Source of the DNA: Clostridia bacterium
GTDB taxonomy: Bacteria > Bacillota > Clostridia > Peptostreptococcales > Anaerovoracaceae
Assembly (NCBI GenBank): GCA_024693105.1
Contig: JAILLO010000082.1
Span: 1 to 44,190, forward strand
Reading direction: 5' to 3'
Length of the DNA stretch: 44,190 nucleotides
The translations under genes were made by a program, and so were the position numbers. Positions 1 to 9,400 of the stretch are shown here, piece by piece. Each line of letters begins with the position of its first letter. The stretch's first letter is position 1. The notes below the pieces were generated by a model. That model made no database searches and had not been told where the DNA came from. It was given only the letters and a program-made list of their open reading frames with translations.

Positions 1-1174
1 CAAAAGCCGATGAAACAACCTGTACATTTGAGTTATATGAAACTCCGATAGATGCATCCGTATCCAGGCCGCTTCCAATGGTTATCCCGCCTGTAGCAGA
101 GCTATTACTAAAGAAATAAAGATTGGATGATTCAGTGCCGGCAGTATTAGTATTGCCTGTTATTTGCATATTTCCGTTAAGAGCTACGGTTTTCCCCGGG
201 AATTCACAAATGCCGCCGCCACCAGAAGATGCTTTATTGCCCGTAATGGTAACATCGGTCATGGTGAGGTTCTTGGTGCAAAAAACACCGCCGCCAAGAA
301 AGGTTGAGTCGTTGCCTGTAATGGTAACATTGGTCATGGTGAGGTTCCCGGTGCATAAAACACCGCCGCCACCGTTATTGCCGCCCGTTCCTTTTGAATG
401 ATTGCCTGAAATTGTTGCGTTTTGAATATTCACGTCGCCTTGGGTGAATATTCCTCCTCCGCCAGATTCTGCAGTGTTTTCAGATATAGTTCCACCGCTA
501 ATTGTAAGGGTCTGAGCAAAGATACCGCCACCATTATTAGCATAATTATGTTTAACCAAAGAATTGCCGGAAATATTAACTGCACTTTGTCCAGCGTTAG
601 CGCGTATACCGCCATTACCATTTCCTATAATATTACCGCCGTCCATATTTAATTGCCCAAAAACACCGTATCCATTTATTAGCTCAACGCCGTTACCATT
701 ACACCCGAAAATGGTGCCGCCATGCATATTAAAGTTTCCATGGGCTACTACACCGCCACCATTGCTATTGGTGATATAGCCCCCGGTGAAGGAATATTCG
801 CCGTCATCTGCAATAACCCCGCGGTGTAAGTCAGAATCAATGTTATAGCGACGTTCTGTTGTATTATTGCAATCATACAAATCCAATGTGCCATAGCGTT
901 CTACACTAATCGCTCCCGTAATCACATGATCGTTTAGGCACAGGTTGATTGCGGCGCCGCTAGGCACAGTCCATGTGCCGCTGAATGTCACGTCCTGGGT
1001 CAGATAATAATCTCCCGCCTCCGTAGGCAAAGAATTACCATTCGTCCACTCTGTGTAACTTTCATATCCGGTAGGAGCATCCGCGTACACCGGCGTTCCC
1101 ACAAGAGGTACCATAGTCAGTACCATGACCAACGTTAAAAGCCAGCCGGCGAATTGTTTTGATAGTTTTCTCAT
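1..1174 (-). CDS. Secreted repeat-rich surface protein (adhesin-like), 3' part outside window
   Basis: This is the N-terminal 391 residues of a protein that runs off the left edge of the window. A signal peptide is clear: basic start (MRKLSKQF), hydrophobic core, and a VYA-D cleavage point near residue 31. The mature part is Gly/Asn/Ser/Thr-rich with recurring short units of the type GGGI/V followed by NxTISGN, the pattern of right-handed beta-helix or Pmp-like surface proteins. Two adjacent units of 25 residues are nearly identical. The start is fixed by a TGGAGGT ribosome binding site at 1181-1187, seven bases before the ATG. No wall anchor can be seen because the C terminus is missing. A cell-surface or adhesion role is inferred from architecture; no specific ligand can be named. 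The frame is open to base 1. Confidence 0.8.
   Translation of the reverse strand, partial: MRKLSKQFAGWLLTLVMVLTMVPLVGTPVYADAPTGYESYTEWTNGNSLPTEAGDYYLTQDVTFSGTWTVPSGAAINLCLNDHVITGAISVERYGTLDLYDCNNTTERRYNIDSDLHRGVIADDGEYSFTGGYITNSNGGGVVAHGNFNMHGGTIFGCNGNGVELINGYGVFGQLNMDGGNIIGNGNGGIRANAGQSAVNISGNSLVKHNYANNGGGIFAQTLTISGGTISENTAESGGGGIFTQGDVNIQNATISGNHSKGTGGNNGGGGVLCTGNLTMTNVTITGNDSTFLGGGVFCTKNLTMTDVTITGNKASSGGGGICEFPGKTVALNGNMQITGNTNTAGTESSNLYFFSNSSATGGITIGSGLDTDASIGVSYNSNVQVVSSAF
239..370 (-). repeat. Two 75-bp near-identical direct repeats inside the surface protein gene
   Basis: Positions 239-295 and 314-370 match at nearly every base over 57 bp, at an offset of exactly 75 bp (25 codons). 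They encode two copies of a unit containing NLTMTxVTITGN. The repeats are in frame, so recombination between them would add or remove 25 residues without breaking the gene. Confidence 0.8.
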
Positions 1175-1221
1175 TCAAATACCTCCATATATTAAGATTT
1201 TAAAGGATATTATTTATATAA

Positions 1222-1268
1222 AAAAACGTGCTAATGCAGGCAGGGTTTACCCCGCGCGCATAGCACGT
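1222..1268 (-). terminator. Intrinsic terminator or attenuator between small ORF and surface protein gene
   Basis: On the minus strand, arms ACGTGCT(A)ATGC and GCATTAGCACGT (1268 to 1226) pair around a GGG-TAAA-CCC tip and are followed directly by TTTTTT. This is a strong rho-independent terminator, with one bulge and a few mismatches. The stop codon of the 42-residue ORF lies in the loop, so a ribosome finishing that ORF would cover the 5' arm. Confidence 0.75.
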
Positions 1269-1375
1269 ATTCTAGCTTTAAAAACATCAAAAGCAGGCGG
1301 ACAAAAGTTGTCGCCGTCTGCCTGATAAAACATTTCACTGCTTCCCTGATAAATGAATAGCCTGCCCGCAATCAT
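1247..1375 (-). CDS. Possible 42-residue leader peptide upstream of the surface protein
   Basis: An ATG at 1373-1375 preceded by GGGAGGAAAGAA opens a 42-codon frame beginning MIAGRLFIYQGSSEMFYQAD and ending at TAA in 1247-1249. The ribosome binding site is excellent and a promoter lies about 90 bp upstream. The last codons form the 5' arm of a rho-independent terminator, and the surface protein begins 73 bp further on. I recognise no protein family. An internal hairpin (1294-1325, arms CAGGCaGAC and GTCcGCCTG) and a GCGGGCAGG near the start could also pair with the CCTGCCTGC of the terminator's 3' arm. It could be a regulatory leader peptide, an independent small protein, or the remnant of a gene. 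Translation itself is unproven. Confidence 0.45.
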   Translation of the reverse strand: MIAGRLFIYQGSSEMFYQADGDNFCPPAFDVFKARIRAMRAG

Positions 1376-1463
1376 TTCTTTCCTCCCAAATTATAAACCC
1401 GCATACAATCACTTTTGGTGAATATTTCATCCCTAAATTCACACTGTGCTTAGAATTGTTCTG

Positions 1464-1492
1464 ATTATAGCACACGCGTGCCTACTAAAAAA
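1464..1492 (-). promoter_or_regulatory. Probable sigma-A promoter of the small ORF and surface protein
   Basis: Minus strand: extended -10 TGCTATAAT with the hexamer at 1464-1469. The -35 region 17 bp upstream is only T-rich (1487-1492). The downstream leader also has a short inverted repeat (GTGAAT...ATTCAC). Confidence 0.55.
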
Positions 1493-1550
1493 TGCCATTT
1501 GGAAGATTTAAACAAAACTTTAAAAAAGAAAATACGGAAGGCCCGAATGT

Positions 1551-1793
1551 TTACTGCACGATCTCGTACATTGTGACAGCATCCTCTTTTTTGCAGGATT
1601 CGCTCAACTTCAGAACTCTTGCCGTTATGGCACTGTTTCCGAAGGTTATATGAATAACATCACCGACTTTGACCTCCGTTCCGGGTTTTGCAATTTTGTC
1701 GTTAATCGTAATTCGTTCCTGCTCGCAGGCTTCCTTTGCAACTGTTCTTCTCTTTATCAGTCTTGAGTTTTTCAAAAATTTATCTATTCTCAT
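1551..1793 (-). CDS. rqcP: RqcP/Hsp15-type S4-domain RNA-binding protein
   Basis: An 80-residue protein made almost entirely of one S4 domain: MRIDKFL at the start, RR-VAKEACEQERITIN in the middle and KVGDVI toward the end. In Bacillus the equivalent gene (yabO, renamed rqcP) lies beside mazG (yabN), as here. RqcP stabilises P-site tRNA on stalled 50S subunits while RqcH adds alanine tails. The length matches the family. A GAGAGG ribosome binding site precedes the ATG. The gene follows the hup terminator by about 95 bp, so it may rely on read-through or its own weak promoter. The assignment rests on domain, size and neighbourhood; a generic Hsp15-like heat-shock protein is the alternative. 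Confidence 0.8.
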   Translation of the reverse strand: MRIDKFLKNSRLIKRRTVAKEACEQERITINDKIAKPGTEVKVGDVIHITFGNSAITARVLKLSESCKKEDAVTMYEIVQ

Positions 1794-1885
1794 GCAATAT
1801 GCCTCTCTTTATATCCGGCCCGTGTTTTTTCGGTCTGCAATTTGCCGATTCGTGATTTGCCGGTTTGAAGATTCTCAAATATGTA

Positions 1886-1916
1886 AAATAAAAAGGGCAA
1901 CCCGAAAGTCACCCTT
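1886..1916 (-). terminator. Terminator after hup
   Basis: Minus-strand stem AAGGGTGAC (1916-1908) pairs with GTTGCCCTT (1901-1893), allowing two G-U pairs. The loop is TTTCGG and TTTTTATTTT follows. It starts 20 bases after the hup stop codon. Confidence 0.75.
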
Positions 1917-1936
1917 GATATCAATAATCAAATTAA

Positions 1937-2215
1937 CTATTTGTTGATAGCGTCCTTCAGAGCTTTTCCTGCCTTGAATACAGGAGCCTTTGAAGCAGCG
2001 ATTTCGATAACTTCTTCAGGCTTTCTAGGGTTTCTGCCCTGTCTTGCTTTTCTTTCTCTTGTTTCGAAAGTACCAAATCCGATCAACTGAACCTTGTCTC
2101 CAGCAACAAGAGCTCCCTCAACACTTGCAACAAATGCGTTAACTGCAAGTTCTGCATCTTTCTTTGTAAATCCTGTTTTCTCTGCAACTGCAGCAATCAA
2201 TTCAGCCTTATTCAT
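1937..2215 (-). CDS. hup: HU family DNA-binding protein
   Basis: A 92-residue histone-like protein starting [21 protein letters not shown], with the HU signature [23 protein letters not shown] at about residues 47-69 forming the beta-arm that wraps DNA. It works as a homodimer that bends and compacts the nucleoid. The start at 2215 is chosen because AGGAGGA lies eight bases upstream and the N terminus then matches the family. A longer in-frame start at 2308 would add residues unlike HU. The gene sits 62 bp after mazG and ends in its own terminator, giving the abundant protein a separate transcript end. The same mazG-hup-rqcP order occurs in other Clostridia. Confidence 0.95.
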   Translation of the reverse strand: MNKAELIAAVAEKTGFTKKDAELAVNAFVASVEGALVAGDKVQLIGFGTFETRERKARQGRNPRKPEEVIEIAASKAPVFKAGKALKDAINK

Positions 2216-2277
2216 GAAATAATTCCTCCTTAAAAATAAAAAAATTGATTTTTCAAGAGCTTCAGAAACTTCCGGCA

Positions 2278-3114
2278 TCATTTGTTTAAGTGCTTTGCCT
2301 CGTCCCAAAGTTCATCCATCTCGTCCAGAGTCATATCCTCCAGCCTTCTGCCCTTTGCAGCGGCCGATTCTTCAATATAACCGAACCTGCGAACAAATTT
2401 TGCCGACGTTGACTCCAGAGCCCTTTCCGGATCGATGTCCAGAAATCTGGCAACATTCACGATGGAAAACAACAAATCACCCAATTCGTCAGAAATGCGC
2501 TCTTTGCTTTCCTTCTCATAAGCTTCAAGAAGTTCTTCTGTCTCCTCTTTAATTTTGCGGAAAGCCGGAACCACATCATCCCAATCGAACCCGACTTCGG
2601 CGGCCCTTGCCTGGATTTTGTAGCTCCTTAACAATGCCGGTAAAGCTCTGGGCACTTCCTCAAGTCTGCTCCTGTGCGAACCGTTTCCCCGCTCTTTTCT
2701 TTTCACATTTTCCCATTTTTCAAGGGCTTTGTCAACACTTTTAACTGTTTCTTTCAAAAAAATATGGGGATGACGGCGTATCATTTTATCGCATTCATCA
2801 TTAATAACGTCTTTTAGCACAAAATGGCCTTTTTCGGCGGCCAGAGAAGAATGAAAAACTACCTGCAAAAGGACATCTCCCAGTTCTTCGCGCAAATTCG
2901 GAATATCCGCATTGTCAATAGCCTCTGCAGCCTCATATGCTTCCTCCAAAAGACAGCCTCTCAGGCTTTCATGCGTCTGAACACGGTCCCACGGGCATTC
3001 CTTTCTGAGAATCGTTATTATATCCATCAGTCTGCGAATCGCAGCTTCTTCCGTATCTCCGGCATCCGTAAACCTGAGGTATTCCTCTGCAATATTAATA
3101 TTAGCGTCTGACAT
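2278..3114 (-). CDS. mazG: MazG nucleoside triphosphate pyrophosphohydrolase
   Basis: A 278-residue protein with two tandem MazG domains. The first (about 25-130) contains [22 protein letters not shown] followed by [14 protein letters not shown]. The second (about 165-270) contains [13 protein letters not shown] followed by [12 protein letters not shown]. The EExxE/ExxD metal-binding residues are present in both. The enzyme hydrolyses NTPs or dNTPs to monophosphates and pyrophosphate, a house-cleaning role. The start MSDANIN at 3114 has AAAGGAAA upstream. The 33-codon extension to 3213 is not conserved-looking. The larger YabN of Bacillus carries an extra N-terminal methylase-like domain that is absent here. 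Downstream are hup and rqcP; upstream is the flippase-like gene. Confidence 0.9.
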   Translation of the reverse strand: MSDANINIAEEYLRFTDAGDTEEAAIRRLMDIITILRKECPWDRVQTHESLRGCLLEEAYEAAEAIDNADIPNLREELGDVLLQVVFHSSLAAEKGHFVLKDVINDECDKMIRRHPHIFLKETVKSVDKALEKWENVKRKERGNGSHRSRLEEVPRALPALLRSYKIQARAAEVGFDWDDVVPAFRKIKEETEELLEAYEKESKERISDELGDLLFSIVNVARFLDIDPERALESTSAKFVRRFGYIEESAAAKGRRLEDMTLDEMDELWDEAKHLNK

Positions 3115-3223
3115 ATCCGATTCATTTCCTTTCTTTGCGGCGAAAAAGCCGGATTTTCGCTGTTGTTTTAAGTGCCTGCAAAGCAGATTAAAAAAGCTGT
3201 TCCGGCAAAGCAAAATATGATTT

Positions 3224-4861
3224 CTAATTTCGTGCGAACTTCCTTATAATCTTCACAAGCTTTGTTCCCTTTGGCATTTGTGCAAGTTCATCAAGCGTAA
3301 CCGATTTTGTTATAAACAGCATAAATGCATATACAACTACCGCAACACATATTGCAAGAAGCGTGGAAACCGCATTGCCCAGGAATAACGCTGCCAGCCT
3401 GTACGCCCCGTAGGTGGCTCCGGCCATGACAACTGCCGACAACGCAGGTCTCAGATATGTGAGACCGAGGTCGAATTTTGCGCCTGTATATTTTGTAACC
3501 GCCATCGTATTCAGTGTTGCGGCAACCATATAAGCCACCACTGTTCCTGCTGCTGCGCCTTTGACATTGATTGAATAAACACCTGTGAGCGTATATGTAA
3601 TAACGATTTTAAACAACGCTCCTATGGCAAGATTTCTGACCGGAATCAGCTGCTTGCCCACACCCTGCAAAACGCCCGTAAGTGTCTGGACCGTTGAAAG
3701 AAAAATAACGCCAAACGCCATTACAAAGAGACACGGTGCCGCACTTTGAGCACTGTCCGGCTGAAGAGGATAAAGAAGCTTCATTATAGGAAGCGAAAGC
3801 GTCATAAGACCCAACGCACACGGAAGTCCCACAATAATCGAGGTACGAAGTCCGAGTTTTACATTTTGATGAAGGAACTCCGTGTCCTTTTGTTTGAAGG
3901 CTGCCGCAACTGCAGGCACAAGGCTCATTGCAACCGCCTGAGTCAAAACCTGCGGGAAATTTATAAGCGGTCCTGCCATACCGGTAAGCTGACCGTAAAG
4001 GCCGTTTGCCGCTTCATAAGTGTAACCGACTGCCTGAAGCCTTCTCATTACTATCGCAACATCGATAAAATTCATAATAGGCATAATTGCCGCTCCGATG
4101 GTAATCGGAACCGCAATAAGCGCGATCTTTGCAAGAATCCTGCGTCCGCTTTCTTCTTCATGGTTCTTTGTTCTTTCAATATCCGACCTGAAGGAATTTT
4201 TGCGAAGAAAATAAATCCCGGCCACAGTCACAAGCCCCGCAACAGAGCCTGCCGTTGCACCGAATGACGCGCCTGCCGCAGCATACGCCCTCCCGTAATC
4301 CAAAAGGAAATATGCAAGGGCAAGGCCTGTGCCTACCCTGAACAGCTGCTCACTCACCTGCGAAACTGCCGTAGGCTTCATATTCTGCATCCCCTGGAAA
4401 TATCCCCGGTATGCTGCCATTATAGGTACAAAAAACAGCGCCGGCGCAATTGCCTTCATCGCATACTGCGCGTTTAATCTGTTAAGAGATTCGCCCGAAA
4501 CTACATCACTTGATTTTGTCGCAATCGAAACAAGTCCTTCCGCTCCGAAGAAACAAATCGAAGCCGATACAATTCCTATGCAGAACATCAGGAAAAACGA
4601 AACGCGGAAAACCTTGTTCGCACCATAATAGTTGTCTACAGCAACACGTTCCGAAACCATTCTCGATATCGCGATCGGAATGCCTGCAGTTGCAAGTGTC
4701 AGAAACAGTACATAAATAGGATATGCCGTCTGATAATATCCCATGCCTTCGTCACCGATCATATTTGCAAGCGGTATTCTGAAGCACGCCCCGAGAAGCT
4801 TTATGATAATTCCCGCAACGCCGAGTATTACGGCTCCCTGCATAAAAGTCTTTTTTGCCAT
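3224..4861 (-). CDS. SpoVB/MurJ-like polysaccharide flippase (MOP superfamily)
   Basis: A 545-residue integral membrane protein with about 14 predicted membrane helices. It begins MAKKTFMQGAVILGVAGIII and carries the family motifs RIPLANMIGDEGMGYYQTAYPIY and AGIPIAISRMVSE near the N terminus. This is the SpoVB/YabM branch of the MOP flippases, related to MurJ, which move lipid-linked cell-wall or polysaccharide precursors outward. Position beside mazG matches B. subtilis yabM-yabN. It could serve vegetative lipid II flipping or the spore cortex; the sequence alone does not decide. The ribosome binding site is weak (AAAGAA), and a hairpin that looks like a terminator for the preceding gene lies 23-50 bases upstream. 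Confidence 0.85.
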   Translation of the reverse strand: MAKKTFMQGAVILGVAGIIIKLLGACFRIPLANMIGDEGMGYYQTAYPIYVLFLTLATAGIPIAISRMVSERVAVDNYYGANKVFRVSFFLMFCIGIVSASICFFGAEGLVSIATKSSDVVSGESLNRLNAQYAMKAIAPALFFVPIMAAYRGYFQGMQNMKPTAVSQVSEQLFRVGTGLALAYFLLDYGRAYAAAGASFGATAGSVAGLVTVAGIYFLRKNSFRSDIERTKNHEEESGRRILAKIALIAVPITIGAAIMPIMNFIDVAIVMRRLQAVGYTYEAANGLYGQLTGMAGPLINFPQVLTQAVAMSLVPAVAAAFKQKDTEFLHQNVKLGLRTSIIVGLPCALGLMTLSLPIMKLLYPLQPDSAQSAAPCLFVMAFGVIFLSTVQTLTGVLQGVGKQLIPVRNLAIGALFKIVITYTLTGVYSINVKGAAAGTVVAYMVAATLNTMAVTKYTGAKFDLGLTYLRPALSAVVMAGATYGAYRLAALFLGNAVSTLLAICVAVVVYAFMLFITKSVTLDELAQMPKGTKLVKIIRKFARN

Positions 4862-4873
4862 TTCTTTTGTGTC

Positions 4874-4910
4874 GGAAAAATCAGTGATGCCTCCGTTACG
4901 AAAGCATCAC
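4874..4910 (-). terminator. Probable terminator after the amidohydrolase gene
   Basis: Minus strand: perfect 7-bp stem GTGATGC/GCATCAC (4910-4904 and 4890-4884) with a 13-base loop containing a GGAGG, followed by TGATTTTTCC. It lies between the amidohydrolase stop and the flippase start. Confidence 0.5.
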
Positions 4911-5045
4911 ATGTATTTGTTTTCGGTTTTAAATATTTCAGGCCGCTTCAGGCGTCAGTTTTTAAACGCACATGCCGCCTCGCCGCCTTACCGCCGTTTC
5001 CGACTATCCTTTCCGTAAAAAATAATTCACATGCTCAAATGAAGG

Positions 5046-6344
5046 CTACAGCTGACTAAGGATTTTTGCCGTTTCCCTTTCAGCTTCAAATACAGCCTTT
5101 TCAAGATCTATGGTTTTGAATTCTCCGTTCTGATAAAGAACTTTTCCGTCTGACATCGTAAGTACAACATCGCTTCCCGATGCCGAATAAACCAGATTGT
5201 ATGTGAGGTCATGCACAGGATGCATATGCGGCTGATTGAGGTCGATAACAATCAGGTCTGCCCTGTTGCCTTTTTTCAGGCTGCCGCAGTCATCTCTTCT
5301 TTGTGCTTTTGCTCCCGCAGCCGTTGCCGCAAAGATGGCCTCTTTCGTTGTAATTGCCGTAGGATCTCCGTAGCGTTCCTTCGATGCAATTGCAAACACT
5401 TTCATTTCTTCTATGAAATTCAGGCTGTTATTGCTTGAAGGACCGTCCGTGCCGATTCCGACATTTATGCCTCTTCTCAGAAGTTCCGGAACATTGCAGA
5501 CACCGCTTGCGAGTTTAAGATTGCTTATAGGATTCGAGGCAACCGTAACATTTTTTTCTTTGAGGATGTCAAAATCCTCGCCCTCAAGCCATACGCAGTG
5601 AGCGGCAATTGAAGGCGTGTCGAAAAGTCCCGTTGAATTGAGGAACTGCACCGGCGTCATTCCGCCGTGACGCGCTTTGCATTCTTCATGCTCCTTCTTT
5701 GTTTCGGATACATGAACATGCACGCTTGTGCCGACTTCCTTTGCATATTCCGCAATGCCTCTTGCGGTCTGCTCATCATTTGTATATTCGGCATGAAGTG
5801 AGACATCAACCTTGATCCTGCCACCGGCGCTGCCGTCATGCGTCTCAAAGAGCTGCTTCATCTCTTTTGCAGCGGTCATATCCCAAAACGGTGTACCGGA
5901 GAAATTTGTTATTCCGCGTGCGATATTGTCTTTTGCGCCGGACTCGTCAATGGCTCTTGCCATATCATCGCAGAAATAGTACATGTCGGAAGTCGAAACA
6001 ATTCCAAAACGTATCGATTCTGCCATTGCAAGCAGCGTACCCCAGTAAACTGCGGAAGGTGTAAGCTTGTCTTCAAACGGAAAGACTTTCTTTGTAAGCC
6101 AGTCCTGAAGCGCAAGGCCTTCTCCGTATCCCCTGAGCAGCGTCATTGGGGAATGTGCGTGAATATTGTAGAAGCCGCTCATCAGAAGCTTTCCTTTTCC
6201 GTCGTAGGTTTCACCGAAATTGCCGTCTTGTGCCTTTGGTTCTTCTGATGAAATATATGTAATCTTTTCGCCGGTTGTTCCCACGTACATATTTTTCTTT
6301 ACATCAAGATTCTCATCCAGAATAGTAATGTTTTTGAATAACAC
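5046..6344 (-). CDS. mtaD: Amidohydrolase of the MTA/SAH deaminase family
   Basis: A 432-residue COG0402 amidohydrolase. Metal-site motifs are in order: NIHAHSPMTLLRG (about residue 62), the HAEYTND region, the HCVWLEG region, and GTDGPSSNN with the catalytic Asp. The family deaminates S-adenosylhomocysteine, 5'-methylthioadenosine or 5'-deoxyadenosine; which of these is preferred cannot be read from the sequence. The start is the GTG at 6344, chosen because GGAGG lies six bases upstream (GGAGGTACAAAGTG). The upstream ATG frame would begin in non-conserved sequence. A TATAAT with an upstream TG overlaps the mfd stop codon and may give this gene its own promoter. A hairpin terminator follows the gene. 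Confidence 0.85.
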   Translation of the reverse strand: MLFKNITILDENLDVKKNMYVGTTGEKITYISSEEPKAQDGNFGETYDGKGKLLMSGFYNIHAHSPMTLLRGYGEGLALQDWLTKKVFPFEDKLTPSAVYWGTLLAMAESIRFGIVSTSDMYYFCDDMARAIDESGAKDNIARGITNFSGTPFWDMTAAKEMKQLFETHDGSAGGRIKVDVSLHAEYTNDEQTARGIAEYAKEVGTSVHVHVSETKKEHEECKARHGGMTPVQFLNSTGLFDTPSIAAHCVWLEGEDFDILKEKNVTVASNPISNLKLASGVCNVPELLRRGINVGIGTDGPSSNNSLNFIEEMKVFAIASKERYGDPTAITTKEAIFAATAAGAKAQRRDDCGSLKKGNRADLIVIDLNQPHMHPVHDLTYNLVYSASGSDVVLTMSDGKVLYQNGEFKTIDLEKAVFEAERETAKILSQL

Positions 6345-6420
6345 TTTGTACCTCCGTTCCCTCCGGCAGTGCACAAACAGCCTCTGCCTTTCATAAATCA
6401 ATTCAATACCCGGATTATTA

Positions 6421-9400
6421 TTATATCATGTCTCCTGCCAAAAGCTCAAGCACTTCAACAGTTTCAGTGAGTTTGTCCTTCGTTTTCGGCAAAATCTGAA
6501 GGTATGATTTTTTGCCGCTGTGATAAAGCGCTTTCATCCCGTAGTTCTGAATAACTCTTGCAAGCGACTCGGCCTTGAGAGGATTGTCCGGAGCAAATTC
6601 AAACATGACTTTGTTTGCGGCTTCATAAATCCTTGTAATACAGTTCTTTCCCGCAAGCGCCCTTATCCTGGATACCTTGAGCAGGTTCATTGTTTCGACA
6701 GGTATTTCGCCGAATCTGTCAATCAGTTCGTCCACCGCTTCTTCCTCGTCGCCTGAATTTCTGATGGCCGCTATCTTCTTGTACATCTGAAGCTTAAGAG
6801 CCTCATCGCTTATATATCTGTCCGGAATATATGCCGTCACGCCGATTTCGATAAGCGCTTCCTCACTGTCGGGATTTACGATTTCGCCCTTCAGTGCTCT
6901 GACTGCGTCGTCGACGAGCTTACAGTAAAGCTCATATCCGATGTTCATCATATGACCGCTCTGCGCCGTGCCGAGAAGATTTCCCGCGCCCCTGATTTCA
7001 AGGTCTTTCATCGCAACCCTGAAGCCTGCGCCAAACTCGGTGAACTCCCTTATTGCCCTGAGACGCTTTTCCGCAACCTCGGAAAGGATTTTGTCTTTCC
7101 TGTACATCAGATAAGTATATGCGATTTTATTTGAACGGCCGACTCTGCCTCTGAGCTGATAAAGCTGCGACAGGCCGTAGCAGTCGGCATCAAGCACAAT
7201 CATTGTATTCGCCGAAGGAATATCAAGACCTGACTCTACTATCGTAGTTGCAACAAGAACGTTTGTCTCACCGTTAATAAAGCTGAGCATAACATTTTCA
7301 AGGCTGTGCTCATCCATCTGTCCGTGGCCGACTGCCACATTTGCCTCCGGAACAAGCTCCTCGATTTTTTCCGCAACCTGACGAATGCCTTTCACCCTGT
7401 TGTATACGATAAAGGCCTGCCCGCCTCTTGCAAGCTCACGCTCCAGGGCCTCCTTGATCAGTTCGTCATCCTGCTCAAGCACGTAAGTCTGAACGGGATA
7501 TCTTTCAAGCGGAGGCTCTTCAATCAGGCTCATATCACGAATTCCCACCATTGACATATGCAGTGTCCTTGGAATAGGTGTCGCCGAAAGAGTCAGTACA
7601 TCCACGTTCTTTCTCATTTGTTTTATTGCTTCTTTGTGCTTTACGCCAAAGCGCTGCTCCTCGTCGATTACAAGAAGTCCAAGGTCTTTGAATTTCACGT
7701 CTTCGGAAAGAAGTCTGTGCGTGCCTATTACAAGGTCTATCTGACCTTTTTTCAGCTTTTCCACAATGACTTCCTGCTGCTTTGCGCTTCTGAATCTTGA
7801 AAGCACCTCAACTCTGAACGGAAATTTCTCAAACCTTTCTTTCAGAGTATAATAATGCTGGTTTGCAAGAATTGTTGTCGGCACCAGAACTGCCGCCTGT
7901 TTCCCGTCCGCAACGCATTTAAACATTGCCCGCGCAGCAACTTCTGTTTTGCCGAAGCCCACATCTCCGCAAAGGAGTCTGTCCATGGCAACCGGTTTTT
8001 CCATGTCCTTTTTAATCTCGCTGATGCTTCTGAGCTGATCGTCGGTCTCGGCATACGGGAAGGTGTCCTCAAATTCTCTCTGCCATTCACCGTCAGGTTC
8101 AAATGCATACCCCGGAGTCATCTGCCTTGCTGCTGTAAGTTCAATAAGATCCTGCGCCATCTCGGCTATTGCAGCCTTCGCCTTTGACTTTGTTTTTTTC
8201 CATTCTCCGCCGGAAAGCCTGTTGATTTTCGGCACCACCCCATCGGCGCCGACATATTTCTGTATGATGTCCATCTGTTCAACCGGAACATAAAGGACAT
8301 CCTCTCCGGCATATTTAAGCTTCAGGTAATCTCTTTTCACTCCCTGAACGGTGAGCTGTTCGATTCCCTGGAATTTCGCTATTCCATGATTTTCATGTAC
8401 AACATAATCGCCTTTGCGCATATCCGCAAAGCTCGAAATTGCCTGTCCGGCACTCTTTTTTCTCCGTTTGCCGCTTCTGCGCCGATTTCTGAAAATATCA
8501 CCGTCCCAGATATAGCATACCTTTTCCTCCGGAAATTCCATCCCCTGAGTCAGCTCGCCGATTTTGAAAAAGATTTTTCCGCTTATCTGCGAATGTTCAA
8601 GAAATTCCCTGAGGTTTCCGATTCGCTCACTGCTTGCGCAGACAATTGTAATTGTATAATTCTGCCTGACATAGTTTTTCAGTTCCTGCCTGAAAAGCTC
8701 CATATTGCCGTTAAATACAATTCCCTGTCTGGATATTACAGAACGGAGCTCCGAAAAAGTTTCAACGCCCTTGACCTTTTTCTGAAAAGGCGTAAAGATA
8801 TATACCTTCCTGCCTTGCGCCTCTCTTCCGTCATAAAGCCCCGAAAATTCCTCAAAGCCCGCATAATTTTCAAAGTCCCGCGGAATTACAAAGCCACGCT
8901 GCACCTGCAGGTCAAAATCTTCTGTAAGCTCGCGGCTTCTGACTTCAAGCGCCTCACAAACCCTGTCCGGGTCGTCGACCATAATCTGCCCGTTTCGCAT
9001 GTAATCCCAGATAAATTCGGTTTTTTCATAAAAGTAATGAAGATAATTCTCAAAAAGCGGCAGGTTTGTCTCGTTTTCGGCAAATTCAACAAGCCGGTCG
9101 CGCCTTTGCGTGAGCGTTTGTATCTGCTTTGCCAGTTTTTCTGTTTCCTCATCGTCTGTTTCAGAGCGGTTATCTGATTCCTCTGCGGCTTTTTTAAGGC
9201 GGCTTCTGAGCCTTCTTTCAAGTTTCAGGATCTGCGCACCGTATTCCTTTTCAATTTTTTCCGCCGCAGCTTCAAACATTTCCTTTTCACGCACAAGCTG
9301 CACGCACGGATAAATCCTTACCGATCGCAGATTTTCTATTGAGCGCTGTGATTCCGGATTGAATATTCTTACGGAATCAATTTCCGTATCAAAAAGTTCT

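Noticed and set aside
2216-2277. Hairpin with T-rich tail before hup
   Set aside because: Only a 4-bp stem (TTGA/TCAA); too weak to call a terminator.
8386-9177. 263-codon frame on the plus strand
   Set aside because: Lies wholly antisense to mfd, whose domains are intact here; no ribosome binding site or family similarity.
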